Shown: piece by piece, positions 1 through 6,911 of the stretch
Position numbering within the stretch: position 1 is the first letter of the stretch
How the letters are laid out: each line of letters begins with the position of its first letter
Assembly (NCBI GenBank): GCA_903826575.1
Contig: CAIKEU010000039.1
Location: 1-64,000, forward strand
From: an uncultured bacterium
Lineage (GTDB): Bacteria; Actinomycetota; Actinomycetes; S36-B12; CAIYMF01
Length of the DNA: 64,000 nt
Direction of reading: 5' to 3'
Program-made: the position numbers and the translations under genes
Notes under the pieces: model-generated
The model's database searches: none
Told to the model about the DNA's origin: nothing
The model's input: only the letters and a program-made list of their open reading frames with translations

Positions 1-15
1 CGCCACGACACACAC

Positions 16-435
16 ATGTCGATCCACGGTGACGAAAGCATTCAGCTCATCCGCGTTCTTTACGTGGACGACGACGAAATGATGCGCGACATTGTTGGTG
101 AGCATCTATGTCCCGTCATGAATCTGCTCAGCGTTTCGAGCGTCGCAGAGGCCATTGAGGCACTCGCCACTTTTGATCCGCAGGTTGTTCTAACCGACCT
201 GGACTTGGGGCCCGGCCCAGACGGCACCGACCTGATCGAATTCCTCGCGACCGAACACCGGCATATCGCCAGGGTCATCCTGTCTGCACATGATTCACAA
301 TCATTGTCGGAAATTCGCGGATCGGTCATTCCAGCGAACACGATGTACCTAGGCAAACTGAAGATTCCGTCGATGATTTATGTTGAGCTCGCAATTCGTT
401 CGTGCCTCAAGGAACAGTCCGTAGGGCGTTCATAG
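16..435 (+). CDS. Single-domain response regulator (receiver protein)
   Basis: This is a stand-alone receiver domain of about 139 residues with no output domain. The acidic pocket is visible as VDDDE (residues 18-21), the likely phosphoacceptor is Asp61 in LTDLDLG, the switch Ser is at about 90 in VILSAHD, and the conserved Lys lies in LGKLK (114-116). It ends 10 bases before a membrane histidine kinase on the same strand, so the two probably form a two-component pair. With no DNA-binding domain, it would act by protein contact or phosphotransfer. The ATG at 16 is only 15 bases from the window edge. There is no in-frame stop before it and no clear ribosome site, so the true start could lie further upstream. 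Confidence 0.8.
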   Translation: MSIHGDESIQLIRVLYVDDDEMMRDIVGEHLCPVMNLLSVSSVAEAIEALATFDPQVVLTDLDLGPGPDGTDLIEFLATEHRHIARVILSAHDSQSLSEIRGSVIPANTMYLGKLKIPSMIYVELAIRSCLKEQSVGRS

Positions 436-445
436 TGGCGGCCAC

Positions 446-2356
446 ATGATCGGCTTCATAGACCGACACTTCCCAGAATGGAACGAGTGGCGCTCCGCCC
501 GGGCGAAGTGGATCGTTTCGTGGAAGATCTGGGCTTTCTGGCTTCCTGGGGTGTGGCTCGGAACGGTTGCTATTGAATCGGCGAGCCACGAAGAACCCAT
601 CCCTCTGGTTTCCGGCCCCACCGCCTCACTCGTGGGCCAACTGGTCGGTGGTGCGCTGCTTTGGCTAGCGTCCGTCACCTGGCTCAGGGGCAGATTTGTC
701 CGGCCTGTTTCCCTGACCATCGTGCTTGCCACGTGGTTTGCCTCGGGTGTGGCAACCTACGTCACTACAGACCTGCTACTGCGCGTGATGAATTCCTCGC
801 CTGAGATCGATGCGCCAACAATATTGCTAGCTTATGGTGCCAGCGTGATGCTGCGTTGGTTTACCTCTGTAGCTGTGCTGGCTGGATTCGAAGTTCTGCG
901 CAGCAAGAGGTTGGAGGAGCGTCAGTCGCTTGAGACTGAGCGTGACCTGTTAGCCGGTCTTCACAGCTATGCAGAAGCGATAGACGTTGAACAGCGTTCA
1001 TTCATCACAACAATCCTCCAGCCACGCATCAACACGCTGCGCACGGAAATTGACTCACTTCTTGGGGCCGGATTCAGCCAGCCAGAGTCATTCGATCACG
1101 TCCGGGAGATCGCCACAGATGCCTCAAACAAAGCCAGATCGCTGAGCCACGCGATCGCTTCGATGGATTGGGCACCAATCAAGCCGAACACTCCTGAGGT
1201 GACCCCACGAAGCGCCACGGAGTGGGCAGCCGAATTCTTCGGATACCTGCCGCGAGTTCTTCCCGTCACACTGTGGCTTGTCTTCGTCCAGTTGACGTGG
1301 GCATGGACGAGCACCGACCTGCCAAGCACCATCGTTCTGATTTTCATTCAGACTGTCGTGATCGTCGGGTTTCTTGCATTCGGACACGTAGTGAAACGCC
1401 TGATGACGTCTGCCCCCTGGGCCCTACATCAAGCCTTTACGCACGCTCTTTTCGCCGTCACTTGGATCGTTTTGTGGAGGCTCACCTTCGCCATCGCCGT
1501 GCTGTTCGATGTGCCTAATCCAAAAATCTTTGTGCTCACAACGATCACCCGCACCGCATGTCTTCTCATTGGAACATCGCTCTTGTGCTTCATCATCGTG
1601 ATGAACAAGACAGTCACCGCGGCCTTAGCCACAAGCAAACAACGCATTCGTGCGTTGCGGTTCGAAAGTGAACAGATGGTAGCCGCAGCCCGTGAACGCT
1701 ATGCGACATTGCTCCATGGCCCAATCCAAGGGCGATTGGCACTGGCCTCGTTCCTGCTGACAGAACTCAGTCCGACAAATCTTCCCCACCGCCCAATTTC
1801 AGAAGCGCAGAAGGTTCGGCTAACCCAAATCCTCGACAGTGTGCACAGTGAACTGACGTCGCCGGCTTTCAAAAACTCAGACCATCAGACATTCTCAGAA
1901 TTCTTGGGCAAAACTCAGTCGCTCTGGCTCGGCCTTGTTGAGCTCGACTGGTCGATCAACGATGAGGCTCTCACCAGGATCGCGGCAAATCCGCGAGTGA
2001 CTCGAAACCTGATTCAGTTGTGTGACGAGGCCATCAACAACGCTAAGAAGCATGGACGAGCGCGCCGCATTCGAATCATCATCGATTTCCCTGATCACTC
2101 AACGAATGCTGTCGTGCGAGTGCTTAACGACGGCCTGCCACCTGTGCCGAAGGTTGGCTCAGGACTCGGAAACCACATGTACTCTTCCCTGACTCTTGAC
2201 TGGACGCTTCGAGCCATCGAGCCGGACGATTCGGGCTTCACGACTGAGTTGAAGCTGACCGTAATCGCTGCCCCGCTGTCAGGCCAGACAGGCCTTTCGC
2301 GCCCATCACCTCGAGATTCCCGCGCATCCGCCGATCTCGTTTCGGCCGGGGCGTAA
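446..2356 (+). CDS. Membrane sensor histidine kinase, NarL-type-like
   Basis: The protein has 636 residues. The N-terminal half has hydrophobic spans at about 27-45, 60-80, 87-108, 125-150, 270-290, 295-315, 330-355 and 362-388. The likely phosphoacceptor helix is ERYATLLHGPIQGRL with His424. This resembles the HisKA_3 pattern HDxxxQ, but Asp is replaced by Gly. A C-terminal HATPase domain shows the N box DEAINNAKKHG (about 527-537), the Asp-Gly of the G1 box at about 562 and GSGLGNH (571-577). It follows the receiver gene by 10 bases, which suggests cotranscription. The signal sensed is unknown. The last 25 residues are polar and look disordered. Confidence 0.8.
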   Translation: MIGFIDRHFPEWNEWRSARAKWIVSWKIWAFWLPGVWLGTVAIESASHEEPIPLVSGPTASLVGQLVGGALLWLASVTWLRGRFVRPVSLTIVLATWFASGVATYVTTDLLLRVMNSSPEIDAPTILLAYGASVMLRWFTSVAVLAGFEVLRSKRLEERQSLETERDLLAGLHSYAEAIDVEQRSFITTILQPRINTLRTEIDSLLGAGFSQPESFDHVREIATDASNKARSLSHAIASMDWAPIKPNTPEVTPRSATEWAAEFFGYLPRVLPVTLWLVFVQLTWAWTSTDLPSTIVLIFIQTVVIVGFLAFGHVVKRLMTSAPWALHQAFTHALFAVTWIVLWRLTFAIAVLFDVPNPKIFVLTTITRTACLLIGTSLLCFIIVMNKTVTAALATSKQRIRALRFESEQMVAAARERYATLLHGPIQGRLALASFLLTELSPTNLPHRPISEAQKVRLTQILDSVHSELTSPAFKNSDHQTFSEFLGKTQSLWLGLVELDWSINDEALTRIAANPRVTRNLIQLCDEAINNAKKHGRARRIRIIIDFPDHSTNAVVRVLNDGLPPVPKVGSGLGNHMYSSLTLDWTLRAIEPDDSGFTTELKLTVIAAPLSGQTGLSRPSPRDSRASADLVSAGA

Positions 2357-2396
2357 AACACAGCAGATGACCCTACCGATAAGGTCACTGCCTGAG

Positions 2397-2942
2397 CTAC
2401 GCCGCACTCAATGCGAAGCGACGCAACACGTAGCCGCCACCAGTAATCGTAGTAGTAGAAAGATTGTCAAAGCCGGACTCGTCGAGCAGCGGTCGCAACG
2501 TCACATTACTAGCGTCCACAGAAGAAGTACCGGCTAGGTACAGCACTCCCCCAGGTCGGATCGCGCGACGGATGTTCGCAAGCGCAGCAGAGACATACTC
2601 ATTGTCGAGGGCCATCACAGCATCGCCAAGCAGTGCCACGTCGATGCTGTCGGCTTCTAGATCGAGGCGCGTGACGTCCGCGGTAATGAACGTGGCACGG
2701 TCCTGCACTCCTACCTCGGCAGCGAGCTGACGCGCATCGTCGAGTGCATCAGCCGCACCGATGGAGATGCAGGTTGCGTCGGCGACATGGCGGATCAGGG
2801 CGAACCCCACCAGCCCGGAACTGCTGCCGATATCGGCCACGGTCTGACCAGTGGTCGGCATGACGCCCAGTGCGGCGAACTTTGATCCCATCTCGACGAC
2901 AGCAGCAGCTACATCGGGCCACGATTGATCAACCGAACTCAT
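2397..2942 (-). CDS. Class I SAM-dependent methyltransferase
   Basis: The product is a Rossmann-fold methyltransferase of about 181 residues. Motif I is VADIGSSSGLVGFAL, an acidic strand ends in ISIGAAD, and motif IV/post-IV is visible as DVALLGD and then RPGGVLYLAG. The substrate is not evident. The ORF is open 24 codons further upstream, but the ATG at 2942 is preferred because a -10-like TATCCT (2949-2954, read on the minus strand) sits exactly 6 nt ahead of it. That implies a leaderless transcript. It converges on the histidine kinase gene, leaving 40 bases between the stops. Family assignment is firm; function is not. Confidence 0.7.
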   Translation of the reverse strand: MSSVDQSWPDVAAAVVEMGSKFAALGVMPTTGQTVADIGSSSGLVGFALIRHVADATCISIGAADALDDARQLAAEVGVQDRATFITADVTRLDLEADSIDVALLGDAVMALDNEYVSAALANIRRAIRPGGVLYLAGTSSVDASNVTLRPLLDESGFDNLSTTTITGGGYVLRRFALSAA

Positions 2943-2948
2943 ACGACA

Positions 2949-2954
2949 AGGATA
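2949..2954 (-). promoter_or_regulatory. Putative -10 box for leaderless methyltransferase mRNA
   Basis: On the minus strand this reads TATCCT and ends 6 nt before the ATG at 2942. There is no Shine-Dalgarno motif. The -35 region is poorly conserved. The same -10-to-start spacing recurs at 19486 and 24545. Confidence 0.4.
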
Positions 2955-3374
2955 CGCGACAAATCGGGCATTCCATGTGATCGATCTCAGGCCGTTACGG
3001 ACAGCCAGAGTCACGTTGCATCAAGACTGACTCAACCAGCCTCAGCGATTGTTCTCCTCGTCGCACTCCTTGCAGAAGCTTTCACTGGTACTCCCTAGTC
3101 GCGGCCAGCGAGCCAGCCATCAAAATCGTCTAAGGTACAAACCGTGTCATCTGAGGGCCCCGCAGCAGCACAGGCTGGAGCACATTCGAACTGAACGGAC
3201 TAGACGATGGTTACGTAGAGTAATGATACGCGGATTGACTTACGATCTTGGCTTTTGTCACCCCAACGGAGTAGGACAGAAATTGGGGTACCGCGCCGCG
3301 ACTCGACGGGACCATCGACTCGCAGATCCTGACGCCCGAACACGAACCAAGCCGGGCGGGGCCGAATTCGCCCC
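2955..3374. other. Intergenic stretch left of the integrated element
   Basis: No convincing gene is seen here. Open frames across it translate the antisense of a tRNA fragment and are spurious. The 3340-3374 part is probably the original downstream flank of tRNA-Asn. It contains a GC-rich inverted repeat (GGGGC/GCCCC around 3357-3374) that could have ended the tRNA transcript before the element inserted. Confidence 0.4.
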
Positions 3375-3421
3375 TCTTGCTCCTGCGCCTGGATTCGAAC
3401 CAGGAACCGCCCGATTAACAG
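3375..3421 (-). repeat. attL-like direct repeat (tRNA-Asn 3' fragment)
   Basis: This 47-bp copy is identical to 9638-9684. It contains the 3' acceptor strand, T arm, variable region and 3' anticodon stem with part of the loop. It lacks the D arm and the 5' half, so it is not a functional tRNA. It is the left boundary of the integrated element. Confidence 0.9.
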
Positions 3422-3506
3422 ACAGACCATCAACGTATTCATACGTCCATTGAGCACGCATGCGTGTGCAATATCGTCACATTTGTCCAGTCGGTTGCAC
3501 CCTGTA

Positions 3507-3566
3507 CGTGACACGTTTCGTGACACGTTTCGTGACACGTTTCGTGACACGTTTCGTGACACGTTT
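3507..3566. repeat. Five perfect tandem copies of a 12-bp unit
   Basis: The unit CGTGACACGTTT is repeated five times with no mismatch, starting at 3507, 3519, 3531, 3543 and 3555. It begins 85 bp inside the left att copy. Its core GTGACACG recurs twice at 9566-9587, just inside the right att copy. The position and the shared core suggest arm-type binding sites for the integrase or an excision factor. The repeat could also be an iteron array. Confidence 0.75.
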
Positions 3567-3864
3567 CGGCATCACGAATGTCCGACTGAAACAAGGTTGC
3601 AATTGGTTCCCATACCCCGCACGGCCGAAGTCGCTCCCACGACACTCGCGGCCTGCGGACGTGGATTCCTTTGATGGCCGAACGGGTCTCGACCATTGTC
3701 ACGATACATTCCTGCGCTAACCAAGAAGTCCATGTTGGGAGTTGGTTCGACTAACGCTCAACGGCCACATGAACACAGAATTGAATTCATGAACGTGGCG
3801 CTTTCGATGGCTTACGCTGTCGCTAAATCACGCACTACAGCATCAAAACGAGGTGAAGAACGAC
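3567..3864. other. Non-coding stretch inside the element
   Basis: No plausible gene or RNA is seen between the 12-bp repeats and the small membrane protein gene. The only clear signal is a purine-rich ribosome site (GAGGTGAAG) at 3850-3858. Confidence 0.35.
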
Positions 3865-4203
3865 ATGTCGCTTCAGCCAGCGTTCATATGGGGGCTACTC
3901 ATCGGCGGCCTAGTCGGAGTCGTGCTTGAACGCGTGGTCGGTCGACCCGTAGATCGGTTCTTCGTCGATCCCCTGACACGGGCTTGGGCAAGCGACCAGG
4001 ACCGTTCAGGTGCGTGGAAAGCAGCTCAACGCGGATTGAAGAAACGTTCAGCTGCTGCCGCGGACCAGTATCGAAGCGCAGCCTTAGCGGAGCTGACGAT
4101 GGTCCAAAACGCAGCATGGGGACGAGCGATGAATGGTGATGTGAAGGCTGGCACTCTGGTTGTTCGCACGGTCGAACAGAAATGTCGACTACTCGGGGCG
4201 TGA
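3865..4203 (+). CDS. Small membrane-anchored protein of unknown function
   Basis: The product has about 112 residues and is not recognised as a known family. It begins with a hydrophobic helix (FIWGLLIGGLVGVVLERVV, about residues 6-24). A charged Arg/Ala-rich helical region follows, ending in a conserved-looking VKAGTLVVRTVEQKCRLLG. The ATG at 3865 is preferred over the GTG at 3853 because GAGGTGAAG lies just ahead of it. It is the first gene inside the left end of the element and converges on the minus-strand gene at 4485. The single N-terminal helix suggests an inner-membrane anchor with a cytoplasmic tail. Confidence 0.55.
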   Translation: MSLQPAFIWGLLIGGLVGVVLERVVGRPVDRFFVDPLTRAWASDQDRSGAWKAAQRGLKKRSAAAADQYRSAALAELTMVQNAAWGRAMNGDVKAGTLVVRTVEQKCRLLGA

Positions 4204-4428
4204 GCTGTTATCGCAGGCTCGTCTGGCGAGTATTCGCCTTGGTGTGCTCATCAACCGAGACCATCGGAACCTTCTGCGCCTGCCACCCAGACGCGTGCAT
4301 CAACACGAGCTTCCCGTTATGCAACAAGTAGACAGCTGACGTAGACACACGCTTAATGAACATACGTTCAGGCTACGCCCGCCAGCGATGAATGGTTAGC
4401 GTGAAAGCGAACAGGTTCCCAGACATGA

Positions 4429-4467
4429 CTCTGGCCCACCCATCCATGAAGGACAGGCAGGCCAGAG
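4429..4467. terminator. Possible bidirectional stem-loop between convergent genes
   Basis: CTCTGGCC (4429-4436) pairs perfectly with GGCCAGAG (4460-4467) across a 23-nt loop. It lies between the convergent genes ending at 4203 and 4485. There is no T-run, so terminator function is weakly supported. Confidence 0.25.
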
Positions 4468-4484
4468 CGGAATTTCTTGTCTCG

Positions 4485-5066
4485 CTAACTGTTGCAGGTT
4501 CCGTCAAGTTTTAAATCATGGCTTGGTCCTGGGCTACAGAATGCGAACAGATAGGGCAGAATCGTCGTCATCGAGCGTCCGTTCTGCTGGTATGACACCG
4601 TCAGACCACCATTTGAGTACTCGTCGGATTGCCCCGCTGCGTGCAGTTGGATGGCGAACTCAGGGCTGACGTCTTTAGAGATGGGCGCGTCTGGCAGCCA
4701 AGCCGTCTTGCAGTCCATCTTTATCTCAACCGGTTTGGGAAGGTATCCCATCGTTTCGAGTGGTTGGTCAGACAAAATGAAGAACGGAATACCGGTCTTA
4801 AAAGTGTCCTTCCAACCCCATGCCGTTAGCGTTAGGTTCGGCGTGGGTTCGTTTAGCTCGATTCCGGTGATGACAATTTTTGTCGTCGCGGGTGACTGGT
4901 TACAGAGCGGAATGTCCCCAAAACTTGTATCTCGTCTCGGGAAAAGAACGTGTTGGAATAGGGGATTGGGACCGAAGCCTAACTGTGGTTGCGGCCGCTG
5001 AAACCAGGCGACCGCAACCACAGCAACAAGAGACATTACGATGACGGCTGCGCCCAATCGCTTCAT
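4485..5066 (-). CDS. Membrane-anchored extracytoplasmic protein, unknown function
   Basis: The protein has 193 residues. An N-terminal uncleaved-type signal/transmembrane helix (about 4-22, LGAAVIVMSLVAVVAVAWF) is followed by a soluble domain. The rest is rich in beta-prone segments such as TKIVITGIEL and LTLTAWGWKD and has four Cys that could form disulfides outside the cell. Its ATG overlaps the stop of the upstream collagen-like gene by 4 bases (ATGA), so the two are translationally coupled. No family is recognised. It resembles accessory surface proteins only in general layout. Confidence 0.6.
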   Translation of the reverse strand: MKRLGAAVIVMSLVAVVAVAWFQRPQPQLGFGPNPLFQHVLFPRRDTSFGDIPLCNQSPATTKIVITGIELNEPTPNLTLTAWGWKDTFKTGIPFFILSDQPLETMGYLPKPVEIKMDCKTAWLPDAPISKDVSPEFAIQLHAAGQSDEYSNGGLTVSYQQNGRSMTTILPYLFAFCSPGPSHDLKLDGTCNS

Positions 5067-5437
5067 CAGGCAGGGTGGACTTCAAACTGTGTCGAGCTGC
5101 TAAGCCCCTTTGAACTGTTGAAGCACATAACGCCTGGTCCTTGTGGGCCGACAGATCCATCCGCTCCTGCCGGACCGGTCGAACCCGTCGCACCTTGTGC
5201 ACCAGTCGATCCAGTGTCACCTTTGAACAATGTTCCGGCAGCAAAGTCCGCAGCAGTCAACGAACCGTTCTTCACCTGCGCACCCGTCAGCGTGTTGTTC
5301 GCTATGTCCGCAGCCGTAATCGACTTGTCTTTGATCTGCGCACCAGTGATCAGAGAGGCGGCTGTCGCGGAGATTGTTGACGATAAGACGATCGCACCAA
5401 CGATCGTGAACACTGCTGTCCCACGTGAAATCTGCAT
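5066..5437 (-). CDS. Secreted collagen-like repeat protein
   Basis: The protein has 123 residues. A Sec signal peptide (MQISRGTAVFTIVGAIVLSS, cleavage probably after ATA/A near 26-28) is followed by two degenerate repeats of the type ITGAQIKDKSITAADI, common in actinobacterial collagen-like surface proteins. Next comes a run of about ten Gly-X-Y triplets (GDTGSTGAQGATGSTGPAG onward) and a short tail with one Cys. The collagen stretch is short and the C-terminus brief, so the protein may be truncated. It is coupled to the gene at 4485. The first six residues, MQISRG, are identical to those of the broken gene just upstream. Confidence 0.7.
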   Translation of the reverse strand: MQISRGTAVFTIVGAIVLSSTISATAASLITGAQIKDKSITAADIANNTLTGAQVKNGSLTAADFAAGTLFKGDTGSTGAQGATGSTGPAGADGSVGPQGPGVMCFNSSKGLSSSTQFEVHPA

Positions 5438-5446
5438 GAGTGATCC

Positions 5447-5743
5447 TTAATGCTTCTCGCAGGCGATGCCGTCTTTGTCACGGTCAAGCCCCTTGTTTGC
5501 CGTGTACGCTGCCGCGTTCACTTTGAAGTTGGTCACAGGGTCAGCAACGAGCTGCTTCTTCATGTTGCGGTCCTTCGCAGACTTCGACTTCGCGACCCCA
5601 TGCGGGAACACTTTGTTCAACGCTTTGCAATTCCCCTACTTCTTCGCCGCGGTTGGTGTCACCGCGTGCGCGGGAACAATCGAACCTGCCATGAGGATCG
5701 TGCCAACGATCGCTGCGATAACTGGTCCACGTGAAATCTGCAT
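5447..5743 (-). pseudogene. Secreted excalibur-domain protein interrupted by an amber codon
   Basis: Read through, this 98-codon frame encodes a signal peptide (MQISRGPVIAAIVGTILMAG, then PAHA) and a C-terminal excalibur calcium-binding domain. The domain is recognised from GNCKALNKVFPHGVAK and the DxDxDG-type end GLDRDKDGIACEKH. Codon 36 is TAG (5636-5638 on the minus strand) where the family has Tyr (KKYGNC). One base change would restore it, so this is a recent point-mutation pseudogene, a sequencing error, or a suppressed codon. It lies directly upstream of the collagen-like gene and shares its leader. Confidence 0.7.
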
Positions 5744-5879
5744 AATCCTGTCCCCACCCACGACGAATTGATCATGTGCAGACTATGCGCGACGTGTTAA
5801 AAGGGTCAACAGTCAGACAAGATCATTACACTTGTCCGCGTGGCAAAACTCATCGTCACCCTCGACGACCTAGGACCTC

Positions 5880-6077
5880 GTGCAGGTTCGGAGTTACCAG
5901 GCGATCGGAGCATGCGGCAAAATCACGTGCACTATGGGCTGGGTGACGGTGGCAAGCGCCACGATTCCTGCCGGAAAGACAAGCGTGAACACGAACGCGG
6001 TGTTTGTGTCGGGGACGTCGACTGCGGTCATTGTCTGCATCAAGGCGAACAACCGGCCCGACGTGGCCTGCTCGTAG
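5880..6077 (+). CDS. Short Cys-containing fragment, possibly a secreted protein remnant
   Basis: The 65-codon frame starts with GTG and reads AIGACGKITCTMGWVTVASA, then beta-prone segments ending in VIVCIKANNRPDVACS. The pattern looks protein-like but has no signal peptide or ribosome site. The frame is closed by a stop at 5871, just before the start. It may be the 3' end of a decayed secreted-protein gene. No family is recognised. Confidence 0.25.
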   Translation: MQVRSYQAIGACGKITCTMGWVTVASATIPAGKTSVNTNAVFVSGTSTAVIVCIKANNRPDVACS

Positions 6078-6095
6078 CCGGCTGAATAGCGAAAA

Positions 6096-6134
6096 GCCCG
6101 CCCCTGCCCGCTCTAGAGTTGTGCAGGGGCGGGC
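6096..6134. terminator. Strong GC-rich hairpin
   Basis: GCCCGCCCCTGC (6096-6107) and GCAGGGGCGGGC (6123-6134) form a perfect 12-bp stem with a 15-nt loop. It sits 18 bases past the stop at 6077. A TTTT tract follows only when read on the minus strand. It is probably a terminator serving the fragment upstream or a leftover of a lost gene. Confidence 0.5.
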
Positions 6135-6153
6135 AGTTCATCTGGCGCGGTGG

Positions 6154-6820
6154 ATGCCTGCGGGGTGGGTAGGTGCTCGCATTTCGAGCGTCACATCCGC
6201 TCAGTCTTCGAGCGTCGTCGACAATTTGTCTGCCGCGAGAAGGATCTTCAACGCGGACAGACCGTCAGCGCGGTACTCCGGTACGCAGTTGGTGCTATTC
6301 GGATTTTCACAAGGTGCTGATGTTGTTGCGTGTGCGTGGCAAAGTGACGGCGTAGCCAAACGTTCGCCCGTGGCCGCCGCGTACCGCACGAAAGTCCTCC
6401 GGACGCTCCTCTTTGCAGACCCGATGAAGAGTGATGGTGATAAGAACACTGGCTAGTTCTGAGTTCTGATGCTGGGGGCGCGGTAGTTGCGTGGGCACGG
6501 GAGTCTTCCCATTTGCTTCGTGGTCACGACAACTGGATTCGCCGTCCGGACTCGGACCAAGGCCTGTTCTCCACGCAAACAAGGCATATGACAATGTCAT
6601 CAGGAGTTTGTGCGGAGCGGAAGACATTGTTTGTAATGGCGGAGTCCTGAACACTCCTGTTCCACAAGGGGGAGGCAACTTCAGTCATGTGCACCCAGAT
6701 TTCGAGTACGACAATTACGAACAGTGCGAGGCGTCGCACACAGCGACTAAGTTGGTCGCTCGGAAACCTATCGCAGGGCCAGTCCTTGTTGGCTGCAACG
6801 TCTCAAAACTACAAGCGTGA
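6154..6820 (+). pseudogene. Cutinase/serine esterase-like gene, frameshifted
   Basis: Two reading frames together resemble a cutinase-family alpha/beta hydrolase. The first (to 6456) has SSVVDNLSAARRIFNADRP and the nucleophile elbow LVLFGFSQGADVVACAW, then VLRTLLFADPM. The second (from about 6470 to 6820) carries the C-terminal half, SLCGAEDIVCN, with the expected Cys pair and Asp, and a later His (FSHVHPDFEYDNY). The frames join around 6440-6470, where both have stop codons. There is no obvious signal peptide at the 5' end, so that end is probably missing too. It is likely a dead gene for a secreted esterase. Confidence 0.55.
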
Positions 6821-6864
6821 CGCCCGGTAGGCATTAGTAGTGCGAGGCGCGATCCTAGAACCTT

Positions 6865-6911
6865 GGAGACCGCAGAATTGTTGATAGTGCGGTTGCTATT
6901 CTGCGGTCTCC
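6865..6911. terminator. Bidirectional terminator with 14-bp stem
   Basis: GGAGACCGCAGAAT (6865-6878) and ATTCTGCGGTCTCC (6898-6911) form a perfect 14-bp stem with a 19-nt loop, followed by CTTTC on the plus strand. The right arm includes the last codons and the stop of the GT87 gene, so termination is built into the coding end. Confidence 0.7.

Noticed and set aside
2357-2396. A short inverted repeat between the kinase and methyltransferase genes
   Set aside because: Only 5 bp pair and no T-run follows; too weak to call a terminator.
3049-3453. An open frame reading APGFEPGTA near its end
   Set aside because: That peptide is the usual false translation of a tRNA T-arm region. The frame runs through the att copy and has no family features.
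3507-3566. A CRISPR array
   Set aside because: The 12-bp units are contiguous with no spacers and no cas genes are present.
3439-3720. Open frames with peptide repeats (CHETCHET, RNVSRNVS, VTRFVTRF)
   Set aside because: All are readings of the same 12-bp DNA repeat in different phases. None has a ribosome site or non-repeat protein character.
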